DNA of 9,103 bases from Treponema sp. (GCA_018384055.1 JAHAZL010000075.1:1-9103), one strand, 5' to 3'. Positions 1-7,136 are shown, counted from the stretch's first letter. Numbers and translations: made by a program. The notes: generated from the letters alone by a model not told the origin.

Positions 1-1
1 T

Positions 2-63
2 AATTCATAATTCATAATTCATAATTCATAATTCATAATTCATAATTGAACATAATTGAACAT
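2..63. repeat. Short tandem repeat: six AATTCAT heptamers then two AATTGAACAT decamers
   Basis: Positions 2-43 are six perfect copies of AATTCAT. Positions 44-63 are two perfect copies of AATTGAACAT, which equals the heptamer with GAA inserted. The array may extend left of the window, so its copy number is unknown. It lies directly upstream of metG, and its last decamer supplies the putative -35 hexamer. No coding function is apparent. Confidence 0.95.
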
Positions 64-84
64 GAATAAAGATTTTCATATAAT
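56..84 (+). promoter_or_regulatory. Putative metG promoter (TTGAAC, 17 bp, TATAAT)
   Basis: TTGAAC at 56-61 matches 4 of 6 bases of the sigma-70 -35 consensus. TATAAT at 79-84 is a perfect -10 box, and the spacer is exactly 17 bp. Transcription would start about seven bases after the -10 box, near position 91, only a few bases before the metG ATG at 94. The mRNA would then be leaderless or nearly so. The alternative is an upstream promoter, with GGA at 85-87 serving as a weak ribosome binding site six bases before the ATG. AT-rich DNA throws up such boxes by chance, so this is moderate evidence. Confidence 0.5.
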
Positions 85-93
85 GGAAATATT

Positions 94-2448
94 ATGGAAA
101 ACATTAAGATCAAGAATACTAGACGCCTTGTAACATCGGCACTCCCTTATGTAAACAACATTCCACACCTTGGAAACCTCATACAGATGCTTTCCGCTGA
201 CGTTTATGCGAGATTCTGCAGAAGCCGCGGATATGAAACAATGTACATCTTCGGTACAGATGAATACGGAACTGCAACAGAAACCCGTGCCCTCCAGGAA
301 AAGAAGACTCCACGCCAACTCTGTGACTTTTACTACGAAGAACACAGAAAAATCTACGAATGGTTCAAGATTGATGCAGACAAATTCGGCCGCACTTCAA
401 ACGACCAGTGTACGGAAATCACACAGGGTCTTTACAAGGACCTTGAAAAAAACGGATACATCAAGGAACACTCAAACAAACAGCTTTACTGCCCTCAGTG
501 CGCCCGTTACCTTGCTGACCGCTATGTAAACGGAACATGTCCAAAATGCGGTTTTGAAGATGCCCGCGGTGACCAGTGCGACGGCTGCGGTTCCCTCCTT
601 GAACCTGTAGAACTCAAGAACCCAAGGTGTTCTGTTTGCGGTGCAACACCGGAAGTACGCGACACAAAGCATCTTTACATAGACCTTCCTTCAATCAGCA
701 AGAACCTTGACGACTATGTTTCAAAAACTTCAATCAACGGTAAATGGTCGGAAAATGCCATCAGAATGACAAAGGCATGGATCCGCGACGGGCTCATTGA
801 ACGCGCCATTACCCGTGACCTTAAGTGGGGAATTCCAGTTCCACGCGAAGGATACGATGACAAGGTATTCTACGTTTGGTTCAACGCTCCAATCGGATAC
901 ATTTCAATTACAAAGCAGCTTGCAGACGACCTTATCAAGGCATCAAAACCTGGCTTTGACTGGAAGTCCTGGTGGCTCCCGGAAGAATCGGCAGAAGCAA
1001 AAAAAACTGTAGAACTCTTCCAGTTCATCGGAAAGGACAACATTCCGTTCCACACAGTCATCTTCCCTTGTACATTGATGGGATCAGGACGCAACTGGAC
1101 AAAACTCTTCCACATGAGCTCAACAGAATACCTTAACTACGAAAACGACAAGTTCTCAAAGAGCCGTGGCGTTGGTGTATTCGGTACAGACGCCATCGAA
1201 ACAGGAATTCCAGCAGATGCATGGAGATTCTACATTTTCTACAACAGACCGGAAAAGCAGGACTACCAGTTTACATGGAAAGAATTCCGCGAGCGCCTTA
1301 ACGGAGAACTCATCGGAAACCTCGGCAACCTTGTAAACAGAACCCTCCTCTTCATCCAGAAATACTACGATTCAAAGATTCCTGAAGCACCAATCGACGA
1401 AGAAATCTGGGCTCAGGTTAAGGATCTTGAAGAAAAGATTACGGAAAACCTTGAATGGGCAAACCTTAAGGATGCCCTCCACCAGATTTTTGAAATCTCC
1501 GACATCGGAAACAAGGCGTTCCAGGCTACAGAACCTTGGAAGACAAAAGACACAGATCCTGCCCGTGCAGAAAAACTTTTGCACACCCTTGCATACATGA
1601 TCAAGGACCTGATGATTATGGTTCATCCATACATGCCACAGTTTGCAGACAAAATCATGTCATACTTTGGAAAGAAAATTTCAGAACCACACTTCAACGA
1701 CGAAGACTTTGGAAAAGAATCTGACGGCATCAAGCTTAACTGGAACAACCTTGGGGAAACTACAGGTCTTTCAACAGTCGGTGCAACAGAAGTATTCTTT
1801 ACTCCACTCGATCAGAAAGGAATGGAAGCTTTCCGTGCAAAGTTTGCAGGAAAACAATCAGACCGGGGAAACGAAAAGAAAGCCGAAAAAAAGCAGGAAA
1901 AGAAATCAAAGTCAAAGGCAGAACCAGTTGTCCTTCCTAAGGAACAGATGCCGGATCATTTCAACAGCAAGATAGAACTCCGCGTAGCAAAGATCCTTAA
2001 GGTAGAAAACAACCCTGAAAGCGACAAGCTCTATGTTGAAACCCTTGACGACGGCACAGGAACAGAAAGAATCATCCAGTCAGGCCTCCGCGACTACCTT
2101 AAGCCGGAAGACCTTCTCGGAAAGAACATCATCCTTGCATTCAACCTTGCACCAAGAAAAATGCGCGGAATCGAAAGCCACGGCATGCTTCTTGCAGCAG
2201 ACTACAAGAATGCAGACGGAAAGGATTGCGTAGAACCGCTGGAAGCTCCTTGGGCAGTTCCGGGTACAAAAGTAATTCTTGAAGGTGCAGATGTAAACGC
2301 AGAAAAGCCTGCAGAAATCACGGCAGACGACTTCTTTGCAGTTGAAATCAAGGCCGAAAACTACAATGTTACAATCGGCGGCATAAACCTTACAGTTGAC
2401 GGCAAAGTCCTTAAGACTGTTAAGACTGTAAACGGTGACATCCACTAG
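94..2448 (+). CDS. metG: Methionine--tRNA ligase (MetG) with fused C-terminal tRNA-binding domain
   Basis: This cytosolic enzyme charges tRNA-Met with methionine using ATP. The 784-residue protein opens with the class I Rossmann fold, with HLGN (HIGH motif) at residues 25-28. Four Cys-x-x-Cys knuckles follow, at 133-136, 149-152, 162-165 and 179-182: the two-zinc arrangement of long bacterial MetG. KFSKS at 353-357 is the KMSKS loop, and an anticodon-binding helical domain follows. A Lys/Glu-rich linker at about 589-622 leads to a Trbp111/Arc1p-type tRNA-binding domain from about 623 to 733 (FNSKIELRVAKI, SGLRDYL, APRKMRGIESHGML). About 50 further residues form a hydrophilic tail. The ATG at 94 places HLGN at the usual distance from the N-terminus. 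The ribosome binding site is weak (GGA at 85-87). Length and motifs indicate an intact, functional gene. Confidence 0.97.
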   Translation: MENIKIKNTRRLVTSALPYVNNIPHLGNLIQMLSADVYARFCRSRGYETMYIFGTDEYGTATETRALQEKKTPRQLCDFYYEEHRKIYEWFKIDADKFGRTSNDQCTEITQGLYKDLEKNGYIKEHSNKQLYCPQCARYLADRYVNGTCPKCGFEDARGDQCDGCGSLLEPVELKNPRCSVCGATPEVRDTKHLYIDLPSISKNLDDYVSKTSINGKWSENAIRMTKAWIRDGLIERAITRDLKWGIPVPREGYDDKVFYVWFNAPIGYISITKQLADDLIKASKPGFDWKSWWLPEESAEAKKTVELFQFIGKDNIPFHTVIFPCTLMGSGRNWTKLFHMSSTEYLNYENDKFSKSRGVGVFGTDAIETGIPADAWRFYIFYNRPEKQDYQFTWKEFRERLNGELIGNLGNLVNRTLLFIQKYYDSKIPEAPIDEEIWAQVKDLEEKITENLEWANLKDALHQIFEISDIGNKAFQATEPWKTKDTDPARAEKLLHTLAYMIKDLMIMVHPYMPQFADKIMSYFGKKISEPHFNDEDFGKESDGIKLNWNNLGETTGLSTVGATEVFFTPLDQKGMEAFRAKFAGKQSDRGNEKKAEKKQEKKSKSKAEPVVLPKEQMPDHFNSKIELRVAKILKVENNPESDKLYVETLDDGTGTERIIQSGLRDYLKPEDLLGKNIILAFNLAPRKMRGIESHGMLLAADYKNADGKDCVEPLEAPWAVPGTKVILEGADVNAEKPAEITADDFFAVEIKAENYNVTIGGINLTVDGKVLKTVKTVNGDIH

Positions 2449-2459
2449 GATTGCACACC

Positions 2460-2618
2460 GTCACTGCGAGGCATACGATTACATCGTCATCGCGAAGTAC
2501 AGGTCTACAATCGTCATCGCGAGGCCGAAGGCCGTGGGGATCCACACATGCCTTTGCTTGCATGGAACGTGGATTGCTTCGCTCCGCTCGCAATGACGAT
2601 GAAAGGGCTCGCAATGAC
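2460..2618. repeat. Modular GC-rich inverted repeat, copy 1 (metG/FemAB-like gap)
   Basis: The block carries several copies of a GTCATTGCGAG-like terminus in both orientations: GTCACTGCGAG at 2460, GTCATCGCGA at 2486 and 2513, and CTCGCAATGAC ending at 2597 and 2618. The core, 2513-2597, has near-perfect inverted ends, GTCATCGCGAG against CTCGCAATGAC with one mismatch. It contains module A (GCGAGGCCGAAGGCCGTGGG) and module B (GGATTGCTTCGCTCCGCTCG). Both modules recur at 3719-3845. Such palindromic elements are dispersed in many bacterial genomes and are often mistranslated as peptides like LLRSARND. RNA from it would fold strongly and could end metG transcription. It has no coding capacity of its own that I credit. 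Confidence 0.88.
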
Positions 2619-2636
2619 AAAGGAATTACTACAGAC

Positions 2637-3704
2637 ATGAAACGATTTACACAGAGCTGCTTCTGGGCAGAATTTAAAAGCCGCCACGGCTGGAAAAACT
2701 GTCCGGTAACTGTGGACGGAACAAACTACAGCGTACTCATCCGCCAGCTGAATTTAAGATTCAAGAAAATTTCCATTGCCTACATTCCAATGGCACCGGA
2801 ATGTGATTCCGCTTTGTCTCCAAAGGAACTTGCAGAAGGGCTCAGTAAACTTGCTTTGGCATTAAAGCCAGAACTTCCGGCAAACACCTTCTGCATCCGC
2901 TTTGACCCTGCCATGGACTTTGAAGAAACTTCAAATCGAAATGAATATGTGCAGAATTTTAGACGAACAAACGATAGTTTCAGTGTAAAAAAGGCCCTTA
3001 CAGACGTCCAGCCTCCTGATACAACCGTTCTTTCCCTTACAGACGGAACTAACAAACGTTCAGATGAAGAACTTCTTGGTGCCATGAAAAGCAAGTGGCG
3101 CTACAACATAAAGCTTGCGTCAAAGAAAGGCGTAACTGTTGAAAAATACAATTTTACTTCCGCAGGATTTGCAAAGGCCTTTGAAGAATTCTACACCCTT
3201 TTTCAGCAGACAAGCCAGAGAGACGGCGTTCAGTTCCACAACAAATCCTACTATCAGGATCTTTTCGAACTTGCCTCAAAATCACAGCATGCCAAAGACG
3301 AAAAAGTAACAATTACACTTTACCTTGCAAAACACGAGGACGACTACCTTGCGGGAATCATCACCCTGTTCTGCCCTGGAGAAGCCGTATACCTTTACGG
3401 TGCAAGCGGAAACATCAAGAGAAACCTTATGCCCGCCTACCTTTTGCAGTGGACGGCAATTCAGGATGCAAGGGAGTACGGTTGCCCTGCCTACGATTTC
3501 TACGGCATGCCTCCAACAGATGATGAAAACCATCCTATGCACGGACTCTATCTTTTTAAGACTGGTTTTGGCGGAAAGATTATCCATAGACCTGGAAGTT
3601 TTGATGCAGTAATTAAAAAAGGCGACTACACTCTTTATGCAGTCGCCGAAAAATTGCGTGCCTTCTACTACAAGGTTATCGTAAAGAAATTGCACAGACG
3701 GTAG
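2637..3704 (+). CDS. FemAB-family (lipid II) aminoacyltransferase-like protein
   Basis: The 355-residue protein resembles FemA/FemB/FemX enzymes, GNAT-fold proteins that add amino acids from aminoacyl-tRNA to the stem peptide of the peptidoglycan precursor on the cytoplasmic side. Supporting features are FWAEFKSRHGWK near the start, YIPMAP at 49-54, the substrate-helix motif AMKSKWRYNIKLASKKG at 149-165, and the C-terminal YDFYGMPP at 286-293 followed by LYLFKTGFGGK to about 314. No signal peptide or membrane segment is seen. I start at the ATG at 2637, with AAAGGA at 2619-2624 as a distant ribosome binding site. The frame stays open back to a TTG at 2451, but those 62 codons only translate the repeat. 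Treponemal peptidoglycan is reported to carry glycine on ornithine, which would suit a Fem enzyme; substrate and amino acid are inference. Confidence 0.82.
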   Translation: MKRFTQSCFWAEFKSRHGWKNCPVTVDGTNYSVLIRQLNLRFKKISIAYIPMAPECDSALSPKELAEGLSKLALALKPELPANTFCIRFDPAMDFEETSNRNEYVQNFRRTNDSFSVKKALTDVQPPDTTVLSLTDGTNKRSDEELLGAMKSKWRYNIKLASKKGVTVEKYNFTSAGFAKAFEEFYTLFQQTSQRDGVQFHNKSYYQDLFELASKSQHAKDEKVTITLYLAKHEDDYLAGIITLFCPGEAVYLYGASGNIKRNLMPAYLLQWTAIQDAREYGCPAYDFYGMPPTDDENHPMHGLYLFKTGFGGKIIHRPGSFDAVIKKGDYTLYAVAEKLRAFYYKVIVKKLHRR

Positions 3705-3718
3705 AGGATTTTCATAGA

Positions 3719-3845
3719 GTCATTGCGAGGAGCAAAGCGACGAAGCAATCCATGTACGACTTTGCTTAACAGACATATGGATTGCTTCGCTTCGCTCGCA
3801 ATGACAAACAGCATCATCATCGCGAGGCCGAAGGCCGTGGCATCC
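3719..3845. repeat. Modular GC-rich inverted repeat, copy 2 (between convergent genes)
   Basis: Positions 3719-3805 form an 87-base inverted repeat with perfect 11-base ends, GTCATTGCGAG and CTCGCAATGAC. The inner arms CGAAGCAATCCAT and ATGGATTGCTTCG are also complementary. Module A follows at 3816-3845 (CATCATCGCGAGGCCGAAGG onward), shared with the copy near 2511-2542. The block begins 14 bases after the FemAB-like stop and ends 3 bases before the manC stop, filling the gap between convergent genes. Its symmetry would let it act as a terminator or transcription insulator in both directions, although no clear T-tract follows the hairpin. ORFs inside it, such as one reading MDCFASLAMT, are repeat translations. 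Confidence 0.9.
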
Positions 3846-3848
3846 CCC

Positions 3849-4892
3849 CTACTTAAGCAGCTCTGCCGCTTTCTTCACGTCCTGGCTCTTGTCCATGGTG
3901 CAGACAAGCAAAGCTTCATCTGTTTCAACCACCACCAGGTTTTCAACGCCGATAAGGGCTGTCTTCTTCTTTGTATTGATGTAGTTTCCCTTAGCATCAA
4001 GGAGTGCAGACTTATCAAGGCAGCAAACAACATTGCCTGCTTCATCTTTTCCGTTGATCTGGTGCAAGGCAGTATATGAACCAACATCATCCCAACCGGC
4101 ATCAAGCTTGATGATCCTGCCCTTCTTTGTCTTTTCCATTACGGCATAGTCAATGCTGTTGCCCTTGATCTGTTCAAAGGCATCCTTGTTGATGCGGACA
4201 AAATCAGCATCTTTTTCAGAAACTTCAAAAGCCTTTTTGCTGAGAGCGGCCATTTCAGGTTCAAAGAATTCAAGTTCCTTAAGGAAAGATTCAGCCTTGA
4301 AAACAAACATGCCGCTGTTCCAACTGTAGGTTCCTTCGGCAAGATATTTCTTTGCAGTTTCCAAATCAGGTTTTTCAACGAATTTATCAAGATCAAAAAC
4401 TGTTCCGTCAGCACTGCTGCCAGCCTTTACATAGCCATAGCCAGTATGAGGCATGGTTGGAACGATACCGAAAGTAACAAGACTGCCCTTCACGGCTTCT
4501 TCTGCCGCTGCCTTTACAGCCTTACAGAAAGCTTCCCTGTTCTGAATTACATGATCGCTTGGCAAGACAACCATAACAGCATCCCTGTCAGACACAAGAG
4601 CCTGCCATGCACCTACAGCAATTGCAGGAGCCGTATTTCTTGCCAAAGGTTCAAGGAGTATTTTTGCCTTTCTTCCGATTTCTTCCATCTGCCGGGCAAC
4701 AATAAAACGATGTGCCTGATTGCAGATAATGATTGGGTCTGCAACATCAAGACCATCCAGACGAAGCAAAGTCTGCTGAATCATGGTTTCCTTACCCACA
4801 AGGGAAAGAAACTGCTTAGGCTTATCTGCTACGCTCATAGGCCAAAGTCTTGTACCAGAACCACCTGAAAGAATAACTGGAATAATAGTCAT
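3849..4892 (-). CDS. manC: Mannose-1-phosphate guanylyltransferase (GDP-mannose pyrophosphorylase)
   Basis: The enzyme makes GDP-mannose from mannose-1-phosphate and GTP in the cytosol, for glycan assembly. The 347-residue protein has the nucleotidyltransferase signature GGSGTRLWP at 10-18 with KPKQF at 24-28. Further family motifs are PSDHVI at 111-116, GYGYV near 151, FVEKP at 171-175, NSGMFVF at 192-198 and DAGWDDVGSY further on. It has only the guanylyltransferase domain and no C-terminal cupin with phosphomannose isomerase activity, as in short ManC forms. The ATG at 4890-4892 has a strong ribosome binding site, GGGGGA, ten bases upstream (complement of 4903-4908). It points the same way as the rml cluster but is separated by 175 bases with its own likely promoter. 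It converges on the FemAB-like gene. It appears intact. Confidence 0.95.
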   Translation of the reverse strand: MTIIPVILSGGSGTRLWPMSVADKPKQFLSLVGKETMIQQTLLRLDGLDVADPIIICNQAHRFIVARQMEEIGRKAKILLEPLARNTAPAIAVGAWQALVSDRDAVMVVLPSDHVIQNREAFCKAVKAAAEEAVKGSLVTFGIVPTMPHTGYGYVKAGSSADGTVFDLDKFVEKPDLETAKKYLAEGTYSWNSGMFVFKAESFLKELEFFEPEMAALSKKAFEVSEKDADFVRINKDAFEQIKGNSIDYAVMEKTKKGRIIKLDAGWDDVGSYTALHQINGKDEAGNVVCCLDKSALLDAKGNYINTKKKTALIGVENLVVVETDEALLVCTMDKSQDVKKAAELLK

Positions 4893-4924
4893 ACTAATCT
4901 AATCCCCCAAGTTTTAATTATTCC

Positions 4925-4954
4925 ATTATACTAAAGTCAGCCCCTATGACACAA
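4925..4954 (-). promoter_or_regulatory. Putative manC promoter
   Basis: Read on the minus strand, TTGTGT (complement of 4949-4954) is followed after 18 bp by a perfect TATAAT (complement of 4925-4930). Transcription would start about 25 bases before the manC start codon, leaving a short leader that contains the GGGGGA ribosome binding site. The -35 box matches only half of the consensus, so the -10 box carries most of the weight. Confidence 0.5.
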
Positions 4955-5021
4955 GTAAAAGCGTAAATCAGGAATATGAGAGCAAAATTTTGCCAACGTT
5001 GACATTAAGAAATCATAGTTC

Positions 5022-5044
5022 CACTTTCTGAAAATCAGAAAGTG
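5022..5044 (-). terminator. Perfect 10-bp hairpin downstream of rmlD', possible terminator
   Basis: CACTTTCTGA at 5022-5031 and TCAGAAAGTG at 5035-5044 are exact complements around a 3-base loop. The hairpin lies 23 bases beyond the rmlD' stop in the direction of transcription. It is only moderately GC-rich and no clean T-tract follows on either strand, so it may be a weak or factor-aided terminator, or an mRNA-stabilising 3' end. A separate 12-base palindrome, GCAAAATTTTGC, lies at 4982-4993. Confidence 0.45.
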
Positions 5045-5067
5045 TTCAGTTCCTTTAGACGTAAAAA

Positions 5068-5600
5068 TTACTGTATTCTTGTCTTGTCAAACAAGTCAGA
5101 CTTCAGGAACACCTCAAGGCTTTCTTTCCAATCTGGAAGAGTGATTCCAAGAGTCTTCTGAATCTTATCCTTGCACAAAACTGAATATGCAGGCCTTTTG
5201 GCAGGAGTTGGATATTCTTCTGTCTTGCAAGGATTTACAGCACAATTCTTGTTTGTAACCCAGCCCATTTCAATTCCCTGCTTTTTGATTTCATTTGTAA
5301 AATCCCACCAGGTAATTTCTCCAAGGTCTGTAACATGGTAAATGCCATAGGGAACATCATTCTTACTGATGATTGTAATAATAACCTTAGCAAGATCACC
5401 GGTAAAAGTTGGAGTTCCCTTCTGGTCTGCAACAACTTTGACGGATTCGTGTGTATTCATGGCACGGATCATTGTGTATACAAAGTTCTTTCCAGCCCAT
5501 CCGTAAAGCCAGGCTGTACGAAGAATGTAGTATTCTGAAGTGTTTGATGCAACGGATTTTTCTCCGTCAGCTTTGGTAACACCATATACACCCAAATCAT
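5068..5600 (-). pseudogene. rmlD: dTDP-4-dehydrorhamnose reductase (RmlD), N-terminal half deleted
   Basis: RmlD reduces dTDP-4-dehydro-L-rhamnose with NAD(P)H, the last step to dTDP-L-rhamnose. The readable frame ends at 5068 and gives about 175 residues of the usual roughly 290-300, from LGVYGVTKADGE (YxxxK of the catalytic centre) through RTAWLYG and KGTPTFTGDLA to a normal C-terminus. The Rossmann GxxGxxG region and the catalytic Thr are missing. The same frame runs straight back into the rmlC stop codon. A probable native start survives: ATG at 5598-5600, with AGGA seven bases upstream inside the end of rmlC. It reads MIWV, like the N-terminus I recall for spirochaetal RmlD, but it is out of frame with the remainder and stops after 43 codons. 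Translation of the remnant would need a TTG at 5593-5595. I call it a pseudogene formed by internal deletion. Confidence 0.85.
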
Positions 5601-5601
5601 A

Positions 5602-6204
5602 TTACTTTCCTATCCACTTTGCATTCATGTCGAAATAATCTCCGTTCCAACAGAAGGCCGGATGCTTTCCGTCTTTTTCTGAAAGATTTGGTTCACTGAT
5701 ATCTGGAGCAACAGACTTCCAGTCAATACCAATGGCAGGGTCATTCCACATGAGTCCACCTTCTCCCTTTGGGTCATAGAAGTCAGTACACTTATAAGCA
5801 AATATTGCAGTATCAGAAAGAACATAGAATCCATGAGCAAATCCTTCCGGAATGTAGAACTGGTTCTGTTTTTCAGCATCAAGAACAACACCATAGTATT
5901 TACCGAAAGTTTTGCTTCCCTTTCTCAAGTCAACGGCAACATCATAAACGCGTCCTTCAAGAGCACGAACAAGTTTCCCCTGCGGATGCTGTGTCTGAAA
6001 ATGAAGACCTCTCAATACGCCCTTGGAAGATTTTGACTGATTGTCCTGAACAAACTTCATTGTAAGACCTGCAGCAAAAAAATCTTTTTCACTGTAGGAT
6101 TCCAGGAAATATCCGCGTGCATCACCAAAAATCTTAGGTTGAATTTCCCATAATCCTTCTACTTCTGTTCCATCAACGATACATTTCTTGAATTCAAATG
6201 CCAT
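5602..6204 (-). CDS. rmlC: dTDP-4-dehydrorhamnose 3,5-epimerase
   Basis: RmlC epimerises C3 and C5 of dTDP-4-dehydro-6-deoxy-D-glucose, the third step to dTDP-L-rhamnose. The 200-residue cupin is full length for the family. It carries RGYFLESYS at 30-38, the catalytic-base motif RGLHFQ with His68, the stretch FYIPEGFAHGFYVLSD near 116-131, and DFYDP with the probable catalytic Tyr143. The C-terminus NLSEKDGKHPAF...FDMNAKWIGK is complete. The ATG at 6202-6204 is preferred to one 12 codons upstream because AAGGGA sits six bases before it (complement of 6211-6216) and the protein then begins at the usual place. It follows rmlA after 47 bases and is followed at once by the damaged rmlD, so the two were probably co-transcribed and translationally close. 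Confidence 0.95.
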   Translation of the reverse strand: MAFEFKKCIVDGTEVEGLWEIQPKIFGDARGYFLESYSEKDFFAAGLTMKFVQDNQSKSSKGVLRGLHFQTQHPQGKLVRALEGRVYDVAVDLRKGSKTFGKYYGVVLDAEKQNQFYIPEGFAHGFYVLSDTAIFAYKCTDFYDPKGEGGLMWNDPAIGIDWKSVAPDISEPNLSEKDGKHPAFCWNGDYFDMNAKWIGK

Positions 6205-6220
6205 ATCTTTTCCCTTAAAG

Positions 6221-6240
6221 ATGCTGAACAAGTCCAGCAT
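6221..6240 (-). other. Small hairpin between rmlA and rmlC
   Basis: ATGCTG at 6221-6226 and CAGCAT at 6235-6240 are exact complements around an 8-base loop; two more pairs, one of them a wobble, could close part of the loop. It sits between the rmlA stop and the rmlC ribosome binding site and has no T-tract. It may be an mRNA processing or stability element, or chance. Confidence 0.3.
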
Positions 6241-6251
6241 GAAAGATTATC

Positions 6252-7124
6252 TTAGTTCTTTGCAATAAATTCCAAATAGCGGCCATAGTCAGTTTTGTAA
6301 CCCTTTGCCATTTCAGTAAGGGCTTCTCTTGTAATCCAACCGTTTCTATAGGCAATTTCTTCAAGACATGAAACATACATGCCCTGACGCTTCTGGATTG
6401 TTGCAATGAAGTTTGATGCTTCAAGAAGACCGTCATAAGTACCGGTATCAAGCCAAGCCATACCGCGGCCAAGAAGTTCAACATTAAGCTGTTCACGATT
6501 CAAGTATTCATTGTTGATTGAAGTAATCTCAATTTCACCGCGAGCAGAAGGCTTAACATCAGCGGCAATCTTTGTAACTTCGTTTGTGTAGAAGTAAAGG
6601 CCTGGAACCGCATAGTTTGACTTCGGCTGTGAAGGTTTTTCTTCAATGCCAAGAACTTTTCCAGATTTGTCGAACTCAACGACACCATAGGCAGTTGGAT
6701 CAGCAACGAGGTACCCGAAAATTACGCTCTTCCTCTGCTTTTCAACTGTTTCACGGGCACGCTTGAGAGTTGCTGTAAAGCTCTGTCCGTAGAAAATGTT
6801 GTCTCCAAGAACAAGGGCAACATCATCGTCACCGATAAATTCCTTTCCGATGATGAAAGCATCTGCCAGTCCACGAGGCTTTTCCTGAACCTTATATTCA
6901 AAATGCATGCCTAGCCATTTACCGTCGCCAAAGAGTTCTTCAAAAACAGGAAGGTCTCTTGGTGTAGAAATGATCAATACATCCTTGATTCCTGCAAGCA
7001 TAAGAACAGAAAGTGGATAATAAATCATAGGCTTGTCATACAATGGCAAAATTTGCTTAGAAACAGCTTTTGTAATTGGATACAAACGAGTACCTGATCC
7101 ACCAGCTAAAATAATACCTTTCAT
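6252..7124 (-). CDS. rmlA: Glucose-1-phosphate thymidylyltransferase, intact copy
   Basis: RmlA joins dTTP and glucose-1-phosphate to dTDP-glucose, the first step of the rhamnose pathway. The 290-residue protein is full length. It has the nucleotidyltransferase signature GGSGTRLYP at 8-16, KQILP at 23-27, the metal-binding VLGDNIFYG (Asp108), GIEEKP at 159-164, VPGLYFY at 173-179, RGEIEITSIN at 195-204 and GRGMAWLDTGTYDG at 219-232, whose Asp226 is the second metal ligand. The ATG at 7122-7124 has an excellent AAGGAG six bases upstream; an ATG eight codons earlier lacks one and adds an atypical extension. The T-tract of an intrinsic terminator abuts this ribosome binding site, so expression probably depends on read-through from rmlB. 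A second, truncated rmlA lies at the right end of the window. Confidence 0.96.
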   Translation of the reverse strand: MKGIILAGGSGTRLYPITKAVSKQILPLYDKPMIYYPLSVLMLAGIKDVLIISTPRDLPVFEELFGDGKWLGMHFEYKVQEKPRGLADAFIIGKEFIGDDDVALVLGDNIFYGQSFTATLKRARETVEKQRKSVIFGYLVADPTAYGVVEFDKSGKVLGIEEKPSQPKSNYAVPGLYFYTNEVTKIAADVKPSARGEIEITSINNEYLNREQLNVELLGRGMAWLDTGTYDGLLEASNFIATIQKRQGMYVSCLEEIAYRNGWITREALTEMAKGYKTDYGRYLEFIAKN

Positions 7125-7136
7125 AATTTTCTCCTT

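Noticed and set aside
2080..2445. 121-codon minus-strand ORF within metG
   Set aside because: It is antisense to the conserved tRNA-binding domain of MetG and is Cys/Val-rich in a way typical of shadow frames.
2637..3704. The FemAB-like gene as an antibiotic-resistance or defence gene
   Set aside because: The motifs fit ordinary Fem-type aminoacyltransferases, and no neighbouring gene supports a resistance or defence role.
2460..3845. The repeats as a CRISPR array
   Set aside because: There are only a few palindromic modules with irregular spacing, no uniform spacers and no cas genes.
3723..4079. Plus-strand ORF beginning MRGAKRRSNPC and containing MDCFASLAMT
   Set aside because: It translates the inverted repeat and then runs antisense through manC. 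The peptide is typical of mistranslated dispersed repeats.
5469..5600. 43-codon ORF from the ATG at 5600 as a real small protein
   Set aside because: After MIWV it is a frameshifted reading of rmlD; it is better explained as the product of the deletion.
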